A DNA stretch of 39,184 nucleotides, taken from the NCBI GenBank assembly GCA_903928685.1, contig CAIYRS010000048.1:1-39184 (forward strand). The letters run 5' to 3'. Positions 1 through 9,120 of this stretch are shown here, piece by piece. The position numbers were made by a program, and so were the translations under genes. Below the pieces are notes generated by a model, which was not told the origin of the DNA, made no database searches, and saw nothing but the letters and a program-made list of their open reading frames with translations. The DNA comes from an uncultured Methylococcaceae bacterium. GTDB taxonomy: Bacteria > Pseudomonadota > Gammaproteobacteria > Methylococcales > Methylomonadaceae. Each line of letters starts with the position of its first letter. Within the stretch, counting starts at the first letter, position 1.

Positions 1-123
1 CTGGTTGAGCGGTTATTCCAGAAGTTAAAGCATTTCAGGCGTGTGGCCACACGCTATGAACGCTTGGCAAGGAATTATCTGGCCATGCTCTGCTTGGTTT
101 CCACGGTAATATGGCTCAATTGA
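1..123 (+). CDS. IS5-type transposase, C-terminal fragment (runs off the window)
   Basis: The first 40 codons are open from base 1 and end at TGA 121-123. The peptide contains VERLFQKLKHFRRVATRYER and ends in STVIWLN. This is the characteristic tail of IS5-family DDE transposases: the segment after the catalytic Glu with the KxxR..TRYxKLAxxF pattern. The start and most of the catalytic domain lie outside the window, so I cannot tell whether the element is intact. Bases 137-186, just downstream, resemble 39099-39148 at the other end of the window and may be part of the element's right end or of a repeat next to it. Confidence 0.8.
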   Translation: MVERLFQKLKHFRRVATRYERLARNYLAMLCLVSTVIWLN

Positions 124-136
124 GAACACCCCCTAG

Positions 137-186
137 GTTTGCACTCCAAGTTACGAATCGGAATTACAGCGTTATCCCACAACCAC
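137..186. repeat. Repeat copy downstream of the transposase, similar to 39099-39148
   Basis: By eye, about three quarters of the 50 bases match 39099-39148 in the same orientation. Both copies share GTTTGCAC, CGGAATTACAG and CCCACAACC at the same spacing. Here the copy lies 13 bases after the IS5-like transposase stop. Confidence 0.5.
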
Positions 187-259
187 ACTAGCCATTTGAC
201 TACCGACAACTTTGTGGAACATTAGACCACTGTTTACAACGTCTTTATGGTCTTTGCTT

Positions 260-715
260 ATGAAAAATGCTTATCGCGTCGTTCTTCCGTTTATTGCCAT
301 CAGCTGGATAAACCCAACGATGGCAAGCATGAACACCAAACTGCCGATGTGTTTAAAAAGCCCCAATTGCCTGTCTAGCCAAGCCAGTTGGATTGATAGG
401 CAACATTATATTGCCCCTTTTAAAATCAACGGCAACCTAGACATGGCTTGGCAAGCGTTAAAGCAAGCGCTGTCATCACAAAACCGCATGGTTATCACCC
501 ACAATGGTATTGATAGCCTTCATGTTGAAGCCACCAGCTTGGTGTTTAATTATGTTGATGACTTCAATATCGTGCTGGATAGAAAAAACCAACTGATCCA
601 TATCCGTGCCGCCTCGCGCATCGATCATGATGATTTTGGCATTAACCGTAAACGCATAGAACACTTACGCGCTATTTTGCAAAAAGCCGGCATTATCGGG
701 AAGCCAAGCATTTGA
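260..715 (+). CDS. DUF1499 family protein with signal peptide
   Basis: The protein has 151 residues from the ATG at 260. I prefer this start because it gives a clean N-terminal signal sequence (MKNAYRVVLPFIAISW...) ending near an Ala-Ser; an in-frame ATG at 212 would put 16 extra residues before it. The motif CLKSPNCLSSQA is the typical opening of DUF1499, and the rest (LDMAWQALKQAL, VFNYVDDFNI, RIDHDDFGINRKRIE) fits the family: a small alpha/beta domain of unknown biochemical role, usually exported or membrane anchored. The stop TGA (713-715) overlaps the TTG start of the photolyase gene, so the two are probably translationally coupled. Confidence 0.8.
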   Translation: MKNAYRVVLPFIAISWINPTMASMNTKLPMCLKSPNCLSSQASWIDRQHYIAPFKINGNLDMAWQALKQALSSQNRMVITHNGIDSLHVEATSLVFNYVDDFNIVLDRKNQLIHIRAASRIDHDDFGINRKRIEHLRAILQKAGIIGKPSI

Positions 716-2091
716 CCACAAAATACCAAAAATCCCTGTTCATTTTTCGCCGCGATTTACGGGTTGACGACAACCAAGGTTTACTCGCGGCATTGCAGCT
801 TTCCCAACAAGTCTTGCCTTGTTTTATTGCCGACCCCAGGCAAATAGAAAAACACCCGTACCAAAGCAAACCCGCCTTGGCGTTTATGCTGGGCTGCATA
901 GCCGATTTGCAAGAGCAGCTTCGTGGCTTGCAACGTGAATTAGCGGTTTTTTATGGCGATCCCGTGACTATCGCCCACGATCTGCAACGCCAACACCAGC
1001 TTGAAGCCATCTTCATCAACCGTGATTACACGCCATTTAGCCGACAACGCGATGCCGCTTTGGCTGAATTATGCCAATCGCTGGGCATAGCCCTACATGT
1101 GGTTGCTGATACTTTGCTCACCGAGCCTGAGCAAGTTTCTACCAAACAACACACGCCCTATAAAGTCTTCACCTCGTTTTATAACGCCGCCCGGCAACAG
1201 CCTGTTGCAACACCGCAGTCGATTAGTTCAGCGCGATTTTTATCAACGGATTCGACGTTTGACATGGCGACGCTACGTTCTGAACAAACCACAGCCATGC
1301 TAGCGGCTGGCGGTAGAAACAAGGCATTGGAAATCCTTAACGGCTTAGAGCAGCAACAAAACTATCTACAACAACGGGATTTCCCCGCGCTAGACAGCAC
1401 TAGCAAACTGTCGGCGCATTTAAAATTTGGCAGTTGTTCGGTTCGGGAAGTATTTCATAGCGTTCGCCAAGTTCTGGGCGATGAACACCCTTTACTTAGG
1501 CAATTGTATTGGCGAGATTTTTTTACCCATATTGGCTACCATTTTCCGCAAGTCTTCGGGCATGCGTTTTTGCCACAATTCGCGGCCTTATCTTGGGATA
1601 ACAATTTGGATTATTTTGCCGCGTGGTGCGCCGGAAAAACCGGGTTTCCTCTGGTAGATGCAGGTATGCGGGAATTGAATGCCACGGGTTTTATGCACAA
1701 TCGCGTGCGTATGGTGACAGCATCATTTTTAGTCAAAAACCTGCACATAAATTGGCGCTTGGGCGAGCGTTATTTTGCCCAGCATTTAGTCGATTATGAT
1801 CCGTGCGTCAACAACGGCAATTGGCAGTGGGCGGCTTCCACAGGTTGTGATGCCCAACCGTATTTCCGGATATTTAACCCGTGGTTACAGCAACAAAAAT
1901 ACGATCCTGAATGCCGCTACATTCATCGCTGGCTACCCGAATTGCGGCCTTTTCCGGCGAAAATTCTGCATCAATGGCACAGCCAGCAAGCTACAAAAGA
2001 CTATCCCGCGCCTATTGTCGATCACGCGAGCAGCAGCCAAAACAGCAAAGCGCGTTATAAACAAGCGGCGCTTGATTACAAGCATTTTTAG
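712..2091 (+). CDS. phrB: Deoxyribodipyrimidine photolyase (class I CPD photolyase)
   Basis: A 459-residue cytosolic flavoenzyme that uses blue light to split cyclobutane pyrimidine dimers. The N-terminal antenna domain begins FIFRRDLRVDDNQGL. The C-terminal FAD domain holds YWRDFFTHIGYHFPQVFG, AGMRELNATGFMHNRVRM, VDYDPCVNNGNWQWAASTG and the closing RIFNPWLQQQKYDPECRYI signature. Length matches E. coli PhrB (472 residues). The natural start is the TTG at 712, because FRRDLR must stay close to the N terminus and no ATG precedes it. That TTG overlaps the upstream DUF1499 stop (TTGA), which suggests coupling. The close homologue cryptochrome-DASH is less likely given the motif set and length. 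Confidence 0.95.
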   Translation: MTTKYQKSLFIFRRDLRVDDNQGLLAALQLSQQVLPCFIADPRQIEKHPYQSKPALAFMLGCIADLQEQLRGLQRELAVFYGDPVTIAHDLQRQHQLEAIFINRDYTPFSRQRDAALAELCQSLGIALHVVADTLLTEPEQVSTKQHTPYKVFTSFYNAARQQPVATPQSISSARFLSTDSTFDMATLRSEQTTAMLAAGGRNKALEILNGLEQQQNYLQQRDFPALDSTSKLSAHLKFGSCSVREVFHSVRQVLGDEHPLLRQLYWRDFFTHIGYHFPQVFGHAFLPQFAALSWDNNLDYFAAWCAGKTGFPLVDAGMRELNATGFMHNRVRMVTASFLVKNLHINWRLGERYFAQHLVDYDPCVNNGNWQWAASTGCDAQPYFRIFNPWLQQQKYDPECRYIHRWLPELRPFPAKILHQWHSQQATKDYPAPIVDHASSSQNSKARYKQAALDYKHF

Positions 2092-2092
2092 C

Positions 2093-2290
2093 TTGTCCAC
2101 GAAAGGCACGAAAAGACACGAAAAAAATGAATTGAAACAGTCTTTATGGCTATTGGAGTACAAAACAGGTTTTGTACGAGTCTGGAATGGGGTTTAAATC
2201 CGAGGCCTTATGGTTTTTGACGACCTAATCGGCACAAAAAAACGTTCTGTTACCTGTTTTTTTCGTGCCTTTCGTGTTTTTCGTGGACAA
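2093..2290. repeat. MITE-like element with CACGAAA-rich inverted termini, copy 1
   Basis: The ends are inverted copies of TTGTCCACGAAA followed by further GCACGAAA/CACGAAA units (2093-2127 against 2257-2290). The element is 198 bp and non-coding. A second copy with the same ends lies at 10945-11175. It fills the gap between the convergent photolyase and membrane-protein genes, so it may also form a long terminator-like hairpin. Confidence 0.75.
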
Positions 2291-2294
2291 ACAC

Positions 2295-2816
2295 CTACAA
2301 CAATTGATTTTCAAGCTGAATAACGGCTTTATTCAAGCAAATTAAGTTTTTTTCCTCATCAATCTGCATCCCCATCACATAAAAAATCGGCATCCAAAAC
2401 GGATTAATTAAAATCCCACCTAAAACACTTTTCCACGTGCGTTTGAGATTTTTAAACAAGTTGAACGAATCCGCCAGCGACGGCATGGGATGTTCCGCAA
2501 ACACGGTACTGATGGGATGCAGCACACGTCGTTGCCGGAGTTCCAAAAGCGGCATCGACGCCAGAAGTTTTTGTTCTATGCAAAAATAATTATGTCTGGC
2601 ACAGCTTGATGATATGGCAAAAGTCAGCGCCACAAACGGCAGAATAACTGTCGGCGGGGCAATCGGCGCAAACGTCGACGATAACATCACAATGCCAAAG
2701 CCCAACATTAATATATCCTCACCACGGGCGACATCGCGGTCAACCCCCTGAAGCACTGCCAAAACCGGATCGTCAACCGCATCTATATCTATCAGATAAT
2801 GAATTTGTTTTGGCAT
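2295..2816 (-). CDS. Unknown membrane protein
   Basis: A 173-residue protein I do not recognise. A polar N terminus rich in Asp (DIDAVDDPVLAVLQGVDRD) is followed by a long hydrophobic stretch at about residues 36-70 (one helix pair), a soluble middle part with basic residues (LLELRQRRVL...), and a further hydrophobic segment near 135-150 (ILINPFWMPIFYVMG). On the minus strand GGAG lies 8 bases before the ATG, so this is very probably a translated gene. It is convergent with the photolyase and divergent from the oxidase operon. No function can be assigned from sequence alone. Confidence 0.65.
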   Translation of the reverse strand: MPKQIHYLIDIDAVDDPVLAVLQGVDRDVARGEDILMLGFGIVMLSSTFAPIAPPTVILPFVALTFAISSSCARHNYFCIEQKLLASMPLLELRQRRVLHPISTVFAEHPMPSLADSFNLFKNLKRTWKSVLGGILINPFWMPIFYVMGMQIDEEKNLICLNKAVIQLENQLL

Positions 2817-3110
2817 GATGTGATCTCCATTGGTTATCGACTCGATATACCCACGATAAAAAAAATGTCAATCTGACAACTTTGATTATTCAGCAATCAG
2901 AATTTACTGCTGTTATTCGGTCAAGTCTACTTTATTGAAAAATGATGTGATTAAAGCGTTATCAAAACAACCGTATTTAATAAGCGATTTCTTAAATACT
3001 TAAATGACAATATTCTACATTCACCCTATAATTCCCTTACCATTGATAATGGTTTTAACGCTAAATAATCGCTTTTGCGCTAGTCAGTTTCATTAAAGCT
3101 CCAGTATTTT

Positions 3111-3139
3111 GGCGCTGAGACCGCTTTCGCAGCAGCGCC
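3111..3139 (+). promoter_or_regulatory. Leader hairpin before the ba3 oxidase operon
   Basis: GGCGCTG at 3111-3117 pairs with CAGCGCC at 3133-3139, about a dozen bases before the Shine-Dalgarno of the first gene (GGAGG at 3153-3157). It could affect leader stability or translation of the operon. The surrounding gap 2817-3162 is AT-rich and presumably contains promoters for both divergent genes, but I see no unambiguous -35/-10 pair or FNR box. Confidence 0.3.
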
Positions 3140-3162
3140 TACTAACGATTGTGGAGGATATT

Positions 3163-3306
3163 ATGGAGCAAATGAACGAAGAACAACGGCAGCGCATTCT
3201 TGAAAGCCCGCCAGTCGGCACGTTCTTATTAATGGCTAGCGTCATTGGCGGTATGGTGATTGCCTGGTTGTTTTTGTATTACGGCATTTTTTTACCACGT
3301 GGCTAG
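3163..3306 (+). CDS. Small subunit IIa of ba3-type cytochrome c oxidase
   Basis: A 47-residue protein from the ATG at 3163, chosen because a strong GGAGG lies 5 bases upstream; an in-frame ATG at 3109 has no such signal. A charged N terminus (MEQMNEEQRQRILESPPVG) leads into one transmembrane helix (TFLLMASVIGGMVIAWLFLYYGIFLP). B-family oxidases such as Thermus ba3 have a tiny single-helix subunit IIa, and this gene sits 9 bases before subunit II, so the assignment comes from shape and position rather than from conserved residues. It probably lies against subunits I and II in the inner membrane. Confidence 0.75.
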   Translation: MEQMNEEQRQRILESPPVGTFLLMASVIGGMVIAWLFLYYGIFLPRG

Positions 3307-3315
3307 AGAGGCGTT

Positions 3316-3906
3316 ATGCAAATAGAACCATCAAAAATAATCCTTGGTTGGCAAGCATTACGCAGCCAATTCACTGCCATCCATGTTGATCCGCTAGAAC
3401 GCAAATGGATTGGCATTTCTATCGCGGTAGTCGGTTTACTGGTAGCCATTATCACCTTCGACGCGTTGCTGCATGGCATTAACCCGCCAAGTAAAGTTGA
3501 AACCATTGAATCTGCCAGCTTGCATTTAAGCAAAGAATTTGCCGAAGAAAACCTCGGCGTACAGGTTGACGACAAAGGCGCGGTGATTATCCGCATGGTC
3601 GCCGGACGCTATTCATTTTTCCCCAAGCACATACAAGTGCCATCAGAAACGCCGTTGACTTTCCGCTGGGTCAGTATGGACGTGTTACACGGCGTGCATA
3701 TCCCCATGACCAACATGAGCACCATGATTGTCCCCGGCTATGTCGCCGAGATAAGCACCAGCTTTCCAAAGCCGGGCGAATATCCGTTACTGTGCAATGA
3801 ATATTGCGGCTTAGGCCACAACCACATGTGGAGCAATATCTCCGTTATCGCTAAACAAGATTGGCAAGCGCCTGTACGCCAAGCAGTAAAGGGAGAACAA
3901 CAATGA
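3316..3906 (+). CDS. Cytochrome c oxidase subunit II, ba3 type (CuA)
   Basis: A 196-residue protein with one transmembrane helix near residues 35-55 (IGISIAVVGLLVAIITFDALL) and a periplasmic cupredoxin domain. The CuA ligands are all visible: His in DVLHGVHIP and the cluster CNEYCGLGHNHM (two Cys, His, Met, with the carbonyl-donating Glu between the Cys). The domain accepts electrons from cytochrome c and passes them to heme in subunit I. A single helix instead of the hairpin of A-family subunit II supports the ba3/B-family assignment. The stop overlaps the start of subunit I (ATGA, 3903-3906). Confidence 0.92.
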   Translation: MQIEPSKIILGWQALRSQFTAIHVDPLERKWIGISIAVVGLLVAIITFDALLHGINPPSKVETIESASLHLSKEFAEENLGVQVDDKGAVIIRMVAGRYSFFPKHIQVPSETPLTFRWVSMDVLHGVHIPMTNMSTMIVPGYVAEISTSFPKPGEYPLLCNEYCGLGHNHMWSNISVIAKQDWQAPVRQAVKGEQQ

Positions 3907-5528
3907 TCGATGCTTCTGTCAAAAAACTGGCTTTAAGCCATTTATGGGTCGCCTTTACCGCGTTTATCGTGGCTTGTTTTATGGGTGAATACCAAGTGCT
4001 GGAACGCAGCGGCTTCTTCCCTGCGCTCGAATCCGCACCCGTGTATTTCGCTTCAGTGAGTACCCACGGCGTATTAATGGCGTTTGTGCTGACCACTTTT
4101 TTCATCATGGGTTTTGGCTATTACCTAGCGACCACTTCATTAAAACAGCCGATTTGGAACATGCCGCTGGCTTGGGGTGGATTCTGGTTAACCCTGTTTG
4201 GCGTAGTGCTGGCAGCGATTCCCTTACTCAGTGGTAAAGCATCGGTGCTATACACGTTTTATCCGCCGATTGTCGCCCATGCCGCGTTTTACATTGGCGC
4301 AACCTTGTTGGTAGTTGGCTCTTGGGTCTGGTGCGCCATTATGTTGGTGATGTTTACCCAGTGGAAACAAGCCAATCCTGACTTGCCTGTACCACTCGCC
4401 ATGTTTGCCACTGCCGCCAATGCCTTATTGTGGCTATGGGCCAGCGCGGGCGTCGCCTTGGAAGTATTATTCCAACTGATCCCGCTTTCCTTAGGCTGGA
4501 TAGACACCATTGATCCCGGTTTGGCGCGCACCTTGTTCGCCTGGACCTTACATCCGATTGTTTACTTCTGGTTGATTCCCGCTTACACCGCCCTGTATGT
4601 ATTCGTCCCCAAACAAGCGGGCGGCTATTTATTCAGCGATGAAATGGCGCGGATTGCCTTTATTGTGCTCGCGGTATTCGCCTTGCCGATTGGTTTCCAC
4701 CATTTATATATGGATCCCGAACAAGCCAGCGGCTGGAAATTACTGCACGGCATCGGCACTTTCGTGGTCGCCTTGCCGACTTTAGTCACAGGCTTTACCG
4801 TGATTGCCTCACTAGAAATTGCCGGACGTTTACGCGGTGGCAAAGGCTTATTTGGCTGGATTTTAAGCTTGCCGTGGCTAAACCCAATGGTGCTGTCAGT
4901 GATTTTGGCACTGCTAATGCTGATTTTTGGCGGCTTCGGCGGCATCGTCAACGCCAGTTATGCCATGAATGCGATGGTGCATAACACCGCTTGGGTACCC
5001 GGGCATTTCCACCTGATATTTGGCGGCACGACGGTCATCATGTATTTCGCGGTCGCCTATTACCTATGGCCGCAATTGACTGGCAAAGCACTGTTCTCCA
5101 ACACCCTAGCAATCAGCCAATTGTGGCTGTGGTTCATCGGCATGGTCATTCTTACCACGCCTTGGCATATTTTAGGATTACTAGGGCAACCCCGCCGTAT
5201 CTCCAGCGTGGTCTACAACAATTTACTGACCTTAGCGTGGGAACCTTACGAATTGGCAATGATTTTTGGTGGTTTGATATTACTGGGTTCCGCTTGCTTG
5301 TTTTTCTACAACCTAGTGAAAACCCAATTCAACCCTATCGCCGAAACCGAAAATACCGAACCAGAATTTGCCGAAGCCATCCATCCAGTCACAGTCTTAC
5401 CGCTGTACCTGAACAGCCTGGGGATTTGGAATAAAGTCATTGCCGTATTGATGGCAATCAGTTTTGGCTTTCCGATATTACAGTTCTTCTTTATGAAAAC
5501 CTTTGGTTCCAGCGCGTGGGGATATTAA
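3903..5528 (+). CDS. Cytochrome c oxidase subunit I, ba3 type (B-family heme-copper oxidase)
   Basis: A 541-residue integral membrane protein with about 13 helices. The ATG at 3903 is preceded by GGGAG and overlaps the previous stop, so I use it rather than an in-frame ATG at 3861. Ligands visible: low-spin heme His in VSTHGVLMAF, CuB His plus the cross-linked Tyr in TLHPIVYFWLIPAY, the CuB HH pair in GFHHLYMDPEQ, and the heme His pair in VPGHFHLIFGG. The glutamate of the A-family D-channel (XGHPEV) is absent, as expected for B-family enzymes. It reduces O2 to water and pumps protons. High O2 affinity, and so use under low oxygen, is inferred from the family. Confidence 0.93.
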   Translation: MIDASVKKLALSHLWVAFTAFIVACFMGEYQVLERSGFFPALESAPVYFASVSTHGVLMAFVLTTFFIMGFGYYLATTSLKQPIWNMPLAWGGFWLTLFGVVLAAIPLLSGKASVLYTFYPPIVAHAAFYIGATLLVVGSWVWCAIMLVMFTQWKQANPDLPVPLAMFATAANALLWLWASAGVALEVLFQLIPLSLGWIDTIDPGLARTLFAWTLHPIVYFWLIPAYTALYVFVPKQAGGYLFSDEMARIAFIVLAVFALPIGFHHLYMDPEQASGWKLLHGIGTFVVALPTLVTGFTVIASLEIAGRLRGGKGLFGWILSLPWLNPMVLSVILALLMLIFGGFGGIVNASYAMNAMVHNTAWVPGHFHLIFGGTTVIMYFAVAYYLWPQLTGKALFSNTLAISQLWLWFIGMVILTTPWHILGLLGQPRRISSVVYNNLLTLAWEPYELAMIFGGLILLGSACLFFYNLVKTQFNPIAETENTEPEFAEAIHPVTVLPLYLNSLGIWNKVIAVLMAISFGFPILQFFFMKTFGSSAWGY

Positions 5529-5530
5529 TC

Positions 5531-6214
5531 ATGAAACCGCAATTAATAAAACTTGCCCTAACAGCCGCCTTATTATCGCCATTGGCAGTACCCGCCCAGC
5601 CGCCATCAAACATCGCTTGGACGCCTGAAACCTTAAACTTGGTAAAAAAAGCCGATGCCAGTAAAGGCAAGTTATTAGCTGAAAGCTGCCAAAGTTGTCA
5701 TGGCAGCAAAGGTGAAGGCGTTGCCGCAGAAACCCGTGATGATGAAGTGTTACCAGCGATTCCCGCCTTAGCCGGACAGCTCGCCACTTACACCTTTAAA
5801 CAATTGCGCGATTACGCAGACGGCAGTCGGGTTAATGACTCCATGAAAACGATCGCCCAAGGTTTAAACGAACAACAAGCGGCGGACGTGGCAGCGTGGT
5901 TTGCATCCTTACCCAAATCCGTCATTAAAAGCACAGAGAAAATCACCGCTAAAGCTGAAAAAATGGTTACCCAAGGCGATGGCAAACGCATCTTACCGCC
6001 CTGTTCAGTCTGCCACGGCAGCCAAGGCCAAGGCGAAAAAATGGATATACCCGCACTCGCCGGACAACAAAGTGATTACTTTATCCGCACCTTGCTAGCG
6101 TATAAAAATGGCGATCGCCATAATGACGTGTACAGCCGTATGCGCTTGATTTCCCAACAATTGAACGAAGCGGAAATTAAAGAACTGGCGGTTTATTACC
6201 GGAATTTGCAATAA
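5531..6214 (+). CDS. Diheme cytochrome c (c4-like), periplasmic
   Basis: A 227-residue protein starting at ATG 5531, two bases after the oxidase stop. It has a signal peptide (MKPQLIKLALTAALLSPLAVPAQ) and two c-type heme sites, CQSCH near residue 55 and CSVCH near residue 158. Each heads a domain with a downstream Ala-Gly-Gln and Met region (ALAGQLATYTFKQLRDY; ALAGQQSDYFIRTLLAY). The two-domain layout is that of cytochrome c4. As last gene of the oxidase operon it is the obvious electron donor to CuA of subunit II. Confidence 0.9.
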   Translation: MKPQLIKLALTAALLSPLAVPAQPPSNIAWTPETLNLVKKADASKGKLLAESCQSCHGSKGEGVAAETRDDEVLPAIPALAGQLATYTFKQLRDYADGSRVNDSMKTIAQGLNEQQAADVAAWFASLPKSVIKSTEKITAKAEKMVTQGDGKRILPPCSVCHGSQGQGEKMDIPALAGQQSDYFIRTLLAYKNGDRHNDVYSRMRLISQQLNEAEIKELAVYYRNLQ

Positions 6215-6234
6215 CTATTTGTCCGTTATTAAGA

Positions 6235-6430
6235 AAGTGCTGAATAAAGCCTTCGACAAGCTCTCGGTAATTGCTCCATGCGTTGCTCTACCTCCTGCAT
6301 CCATGTAGTCGAGGCCGAACGGTAACTAATTGATTCCGTTCGTGCTGAGCTTGTCGAAGCATGAATGGAATCAATTGGCTCAGCGATTCCTTAACTCACC
6401 TTTCAGATTTTAAAAACCTGAAAGGTGTAA
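6235..6430. repeat. REP/BIME-like palindromic repeat, copy A
   Basis: Inverted ends GCCTTCGACAAGCTC (about 6249) and GAGCTTGTCGAAGC (about 6347) enclose a 100-base unit, followed by the palindrome ACCTTTCAG...CTGAAAGGT at 6398-6427. The whole arrangement occurs in reverse orientation at 29272-29528. It fills most of the 327-base gap after the cytochrome gene; no gene is visible in that gap. Confidence 0.75.
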
Positions 6431-6541
6431 TTTTCTAATGCTGCCAATAGAAGCAAACACCAAACAACCAGCGCTCAGCTTTGCAAACCATCAAATATCC
6501 GGTAGATTGTCTTAAATTAAAATCCACCAGACCACATTACC

Positions 6542-7159
6542 ATGACGCAATTTTTATCCTTCCAAATTCACGGCGGCGCTGACCACGGAGCCAGCCCCGC
6601 TGATGGTATTGCCAATCTCTTAACGTTTTTTGATGGCATTTCAGGCCTTGCGCCATTAGAAATCTTTGCCTTATTCCTGCCCGGTTTAGCCAGCCTTAAC
6701 AACATCCACCCCATGCTCGTCCATTTTCCCATCGCCTTTTTATCAGGCTTTGTTTTGGTTGACTTGGTCGGCGCAATCGCTAAAAAAGCCCAGTGGCGTA
6801 ATCTCGCCAGCTATTTGTTATATTTCGGCACTTTCGCCGCCATTTTCACAGTGATAGCCGGATTTGCCGCCGCCAATTCAGTCGCCCACGGCGGCGATGT
6901 CCATGCCATCATGGAACGTCACGAACAACTAGGCCTCTCGGTGTTGACGCTTGCCCTACTGCTGAGCGGATGGCGGTTAAAATCCGGCATTTTAGGCAAC
7001 GGCGGCGCTAATAACTTTTTTATCATCCTCTCCGCCGTACTGTTTGCTTTACTATTTTTAGGAGCCGACTTAGGTGGTTTGATGGTTTACAAATACGGTG
7101 TTGCCGTCAATGCCGTGCCAGTCAGCACCGTGCCGCATCAACATGAACACGCTGATTAA
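6542..7159 (+). CDS. DUF2231 family membrane protein
   Basis: A 205-residue protein. Its core [23 protein letters not shown] (residues about 59-81) is the hallmark of DUF2231, a four-helix membrane domain of unknown function, followed by helices near 92-115, 130-147 and 157-180. The family is often found with cytochrome and metal-related genes. The 55 residues before the core include a second HG-rich segment ([14 protein letters not shown]), which is an unusual N-terminal addition. No good ribosome site precedes the ATG, so the start is uncertain. The C terminus has a His-rich tail (PHQHEHAD). Confidence 0.75.
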   Translation: MTQFLSFQIHGGADHGASPADGIANLLTFFDGISGLAPLEIFALFLPGLASLNNIHPMLVHFPIAFLSGFVLVDLVGAIAKKAQWRNLASYLLYFGTFAAIFTVIAGFAAANSVAHGGDVHAIMERHEQLGLSVLTLALLLSGWRLKSGILGNGGANNFFIILSAVLFALLFLGADLGGLMVYKYGVAVNAVPVSTVPHQHEHAD

Positions 7160-7303
7160 GTATTTAACAACTGACATTTATAAGCCCCGCTGAACAACGA
7201 GTCTCAGTATTAGGACTGGGAGTGGTAAAAAATCAACTGATTGCACAAACTGGCTTTTTGATGCCATCTTTGATTTTTACCATTACCTACAAACAATATG
7301 ACA

Positions 7304-9013
7304 CTAAGCCATTTTTCCTTGAATAAATTCAAGCACATTGCTTAATGAAAACTCTTCATTGTCTTTTGATGTCCGGCTTTTGTATTCAACAATGCCGTCA
7401 TCTAAACTGCGGTCGCCCACTACGATGCAATGGGGGATGCCGATCAATTCCATATCCGAGAACATAAAGCCTGCGCGGACTTTACGGTCATCCAATAACA
7501 CTTCCAAACCCGCATTTTGCAAGTCTTGATACAAGCCGTCGACTAAGGCGCGTAGGCGTTCGGATTTGTGCATGTTCATTGGCAAAATGGCGACTTGGAA
7601 CGGTGCCAGGTTTTTAGGCCAGATAATGCCACGGGCGTCGTGGTTTTGTTCGATTGCTGCGGCAACTACGCGGGAAATGCCGATGCCGTAACAGCCCATC
7701 AGCATGATTTGGTGTTTGCCGCCTTCGTTAATAATGCCCGCTTTCATTGCGCCGCTGTATTTGGTGCCTAGTTGGAAGATATGGCCTACTTCAATACCAC
7801 GCGCCAAGGTGATTTGGCCTTTGCCGTCTGGGCTGGGGTCACCTTCGACGACGGTGCGTAAATCGGCGATTTCTGGTAAGGCTAAGTCGCGTTCCCAGTT
7901 GACACTTTGATAATGCTTGCCGTCTTGGTTGGCACCACACACAAAATCTGCCATTAGTGTGACACTGCGGTCGGCAATCACAGCCATGGTCAAACCGATG
8001 GGGCCGATTGAGCCGGGTTTGCAGCCACACGCAGCGATGATTTCTTCTTCGCTGGCAAACGATAGCGGTGAGAACACGCCCGCGAGTTTTTCCGCTTTGA
8101 TGGTGTTTAGTTCGTGGTCGCCGCGTAACAATAAGGCCACTAAGGTGTTTTCTTCTTCGCCTTTGACGATTAAGGTTTTCAGGCATTGCGTGGCGGCGAT
8201 GCTTAAAAAGCCACACACTTCCTCAATGCTGTGTTGGTCTGGGGTATCCACCAAAACCATGGCTGCTGTTGGCGCAGGGCGTTCGCCTGTGGGGGCGAGT
8301 GCTTCGGCTTTTTCGACGTTGGCGGCGTAATCGCTTTCGGTAGAGAAGGCAATGGCGTCTTCGCCAGATTGTGCCAAAACGTGGAATTCATGCGATACCG
8401 CCCCGCCGATAGAGCCGGAGTCGGCGATAACCGCGCGGAATTGCAGGCCAAATTGGTTGAAGATATTGCTGTAAGCGCGGTACATCACGTCGTAAGTTTC
8501 TTGCAAGGACGCTTGATCCAAATGGAAAGAGTAAGCATCTTTCATGATGAATTCACGGCAACGCATCACGCCAAAACGCGGGCGGATTTCGTCACGGATT
8601 TTGGTTTGGATTTGGTAATAGGTAATCGGCAATTGTTTGTAACTTTTCAATTCGTTACGCGCTAAATCGGTGATGATTTCTTCATGCGTTGGCCCTAGGC
8701 AAAAGTCGCGGTCATGGCGGTCTTTTAAGCGCGCCAGTTCAGGGCCGTATTGTTCCCAACGTCCGGTTTCTTGCCATAATTCCGCAGGTTGCAAGGTGGG
8801 CATCAACACTTCTAATGCGCCGGATTTTTCCATTTCTTCGCGGGTGATTTTTTCGACTTTGCGTAATACCCGCAAACCCAGTGGTAACCAAGTGTACAGT
8901 CCTGAGGCCAGTTTGCGGATTAATCCGGCTCGGATCATTAATTGATGGCTGATAATTTCAGCATCGGCGGGCGTTTCTTTAACGGTATTAAGCGGAAATT
9001 GTGTGGTACGCAT
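7304..9013 (-). CDS. proS: Prolyl-tRNA synthetase
   Basis: A 569-residue class II aminoacyl-tRNA synthetase of bacterial type, charging tRNA-Pro in the cytosol. Motif 1/2 region: [49 protein letters not shown] and [21 protein letters not shown]. The INS editing insertion (about residues 230-390, [10 protein letters not shown]...) lies between motifs 2 and 3, as in E. coli ProS. Motif 3 is [20 protein letters not shown], and the anticodon-binding domain closes the protein ([19 protein letters not shown]). Length matches E. coli (572). It is third in a minus-strand run cca-yajQ-proS. Confidence 0.97.
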   Translation of the reverse strand: MRTTQFPLNTVKETPADAEIISHQLMIRAGLIRKLASGLYTWLPLGLRVLRKVEKITREEMEKSGALEVLMPTLQPAELWQETGRWEQYGPELARLKDRHDRDFCLGPTHEEIITDLARNELKSYKQLPITYYQIQTKIRDEIRPRFGVMRCREFIMKDAYSFHLDQASLQETYDVMYRAYSNIFNQFGLQFRAVIADSGSIGGAVSHEFHVLAQSGEDAIAFSTESDYAANVEKAEALAPTGERPAPTAAMVLVDTPDQHSIEEVCGFLSIAATQCLKTLIVKGEEENTLVALLLRGDHELNTIKAEKLAGVFSPLSFASEEEIIAACGCKPGSIGPIGLTMAVIADRSVTLMADFVCGANQDGKHYQSVNWERDLALPEIADLRTVVEGDPSPDGKGQITLARGIEVGHIFQLGTKYSGAMKAGIINEGGKHQIMLMGCYGIGISRVVAAAIEQNHDARGIIWPKNLAPFQVAILPMNMHKSERLRALVDGLYQDLQNAGLEVLLDDRKVRAGFMFSDMELIGIPHCIVVGDRSLDDGIVEYKSRTSKDNEEFSLSNVLEFIQGKMA

Positions 9014-9120
9014 GGGTTATTGGTTTATTAATTGATAGAAAAGGGTGTTGATGTCATTGCTAGGATGCGCTGAATAACGGGAAGCGCATCATGCCATCGT
9101 TGATAGTGATGGGCTTCGTG

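Noticed and set aside
2880-3162. Riboswitch in the leader of the oxidase operon
   Set aside because: Only a simple 7-bp hairpin is visible; no known riboswitch core could be recognised.
7917-8330. Plus-strand open frames opposite proS
   Set aside because: These are shadows of a strongly conserved synthetase gene; their translations show no domain.
9019-9120. A short coding region between yajQ and proS on the plus strand (from 9091)
   Set aside because: It runs into yajQ antisense; the gap contains only a partial GATGCGCTGA...GCGCATC palindrome similar to 34200-34226.
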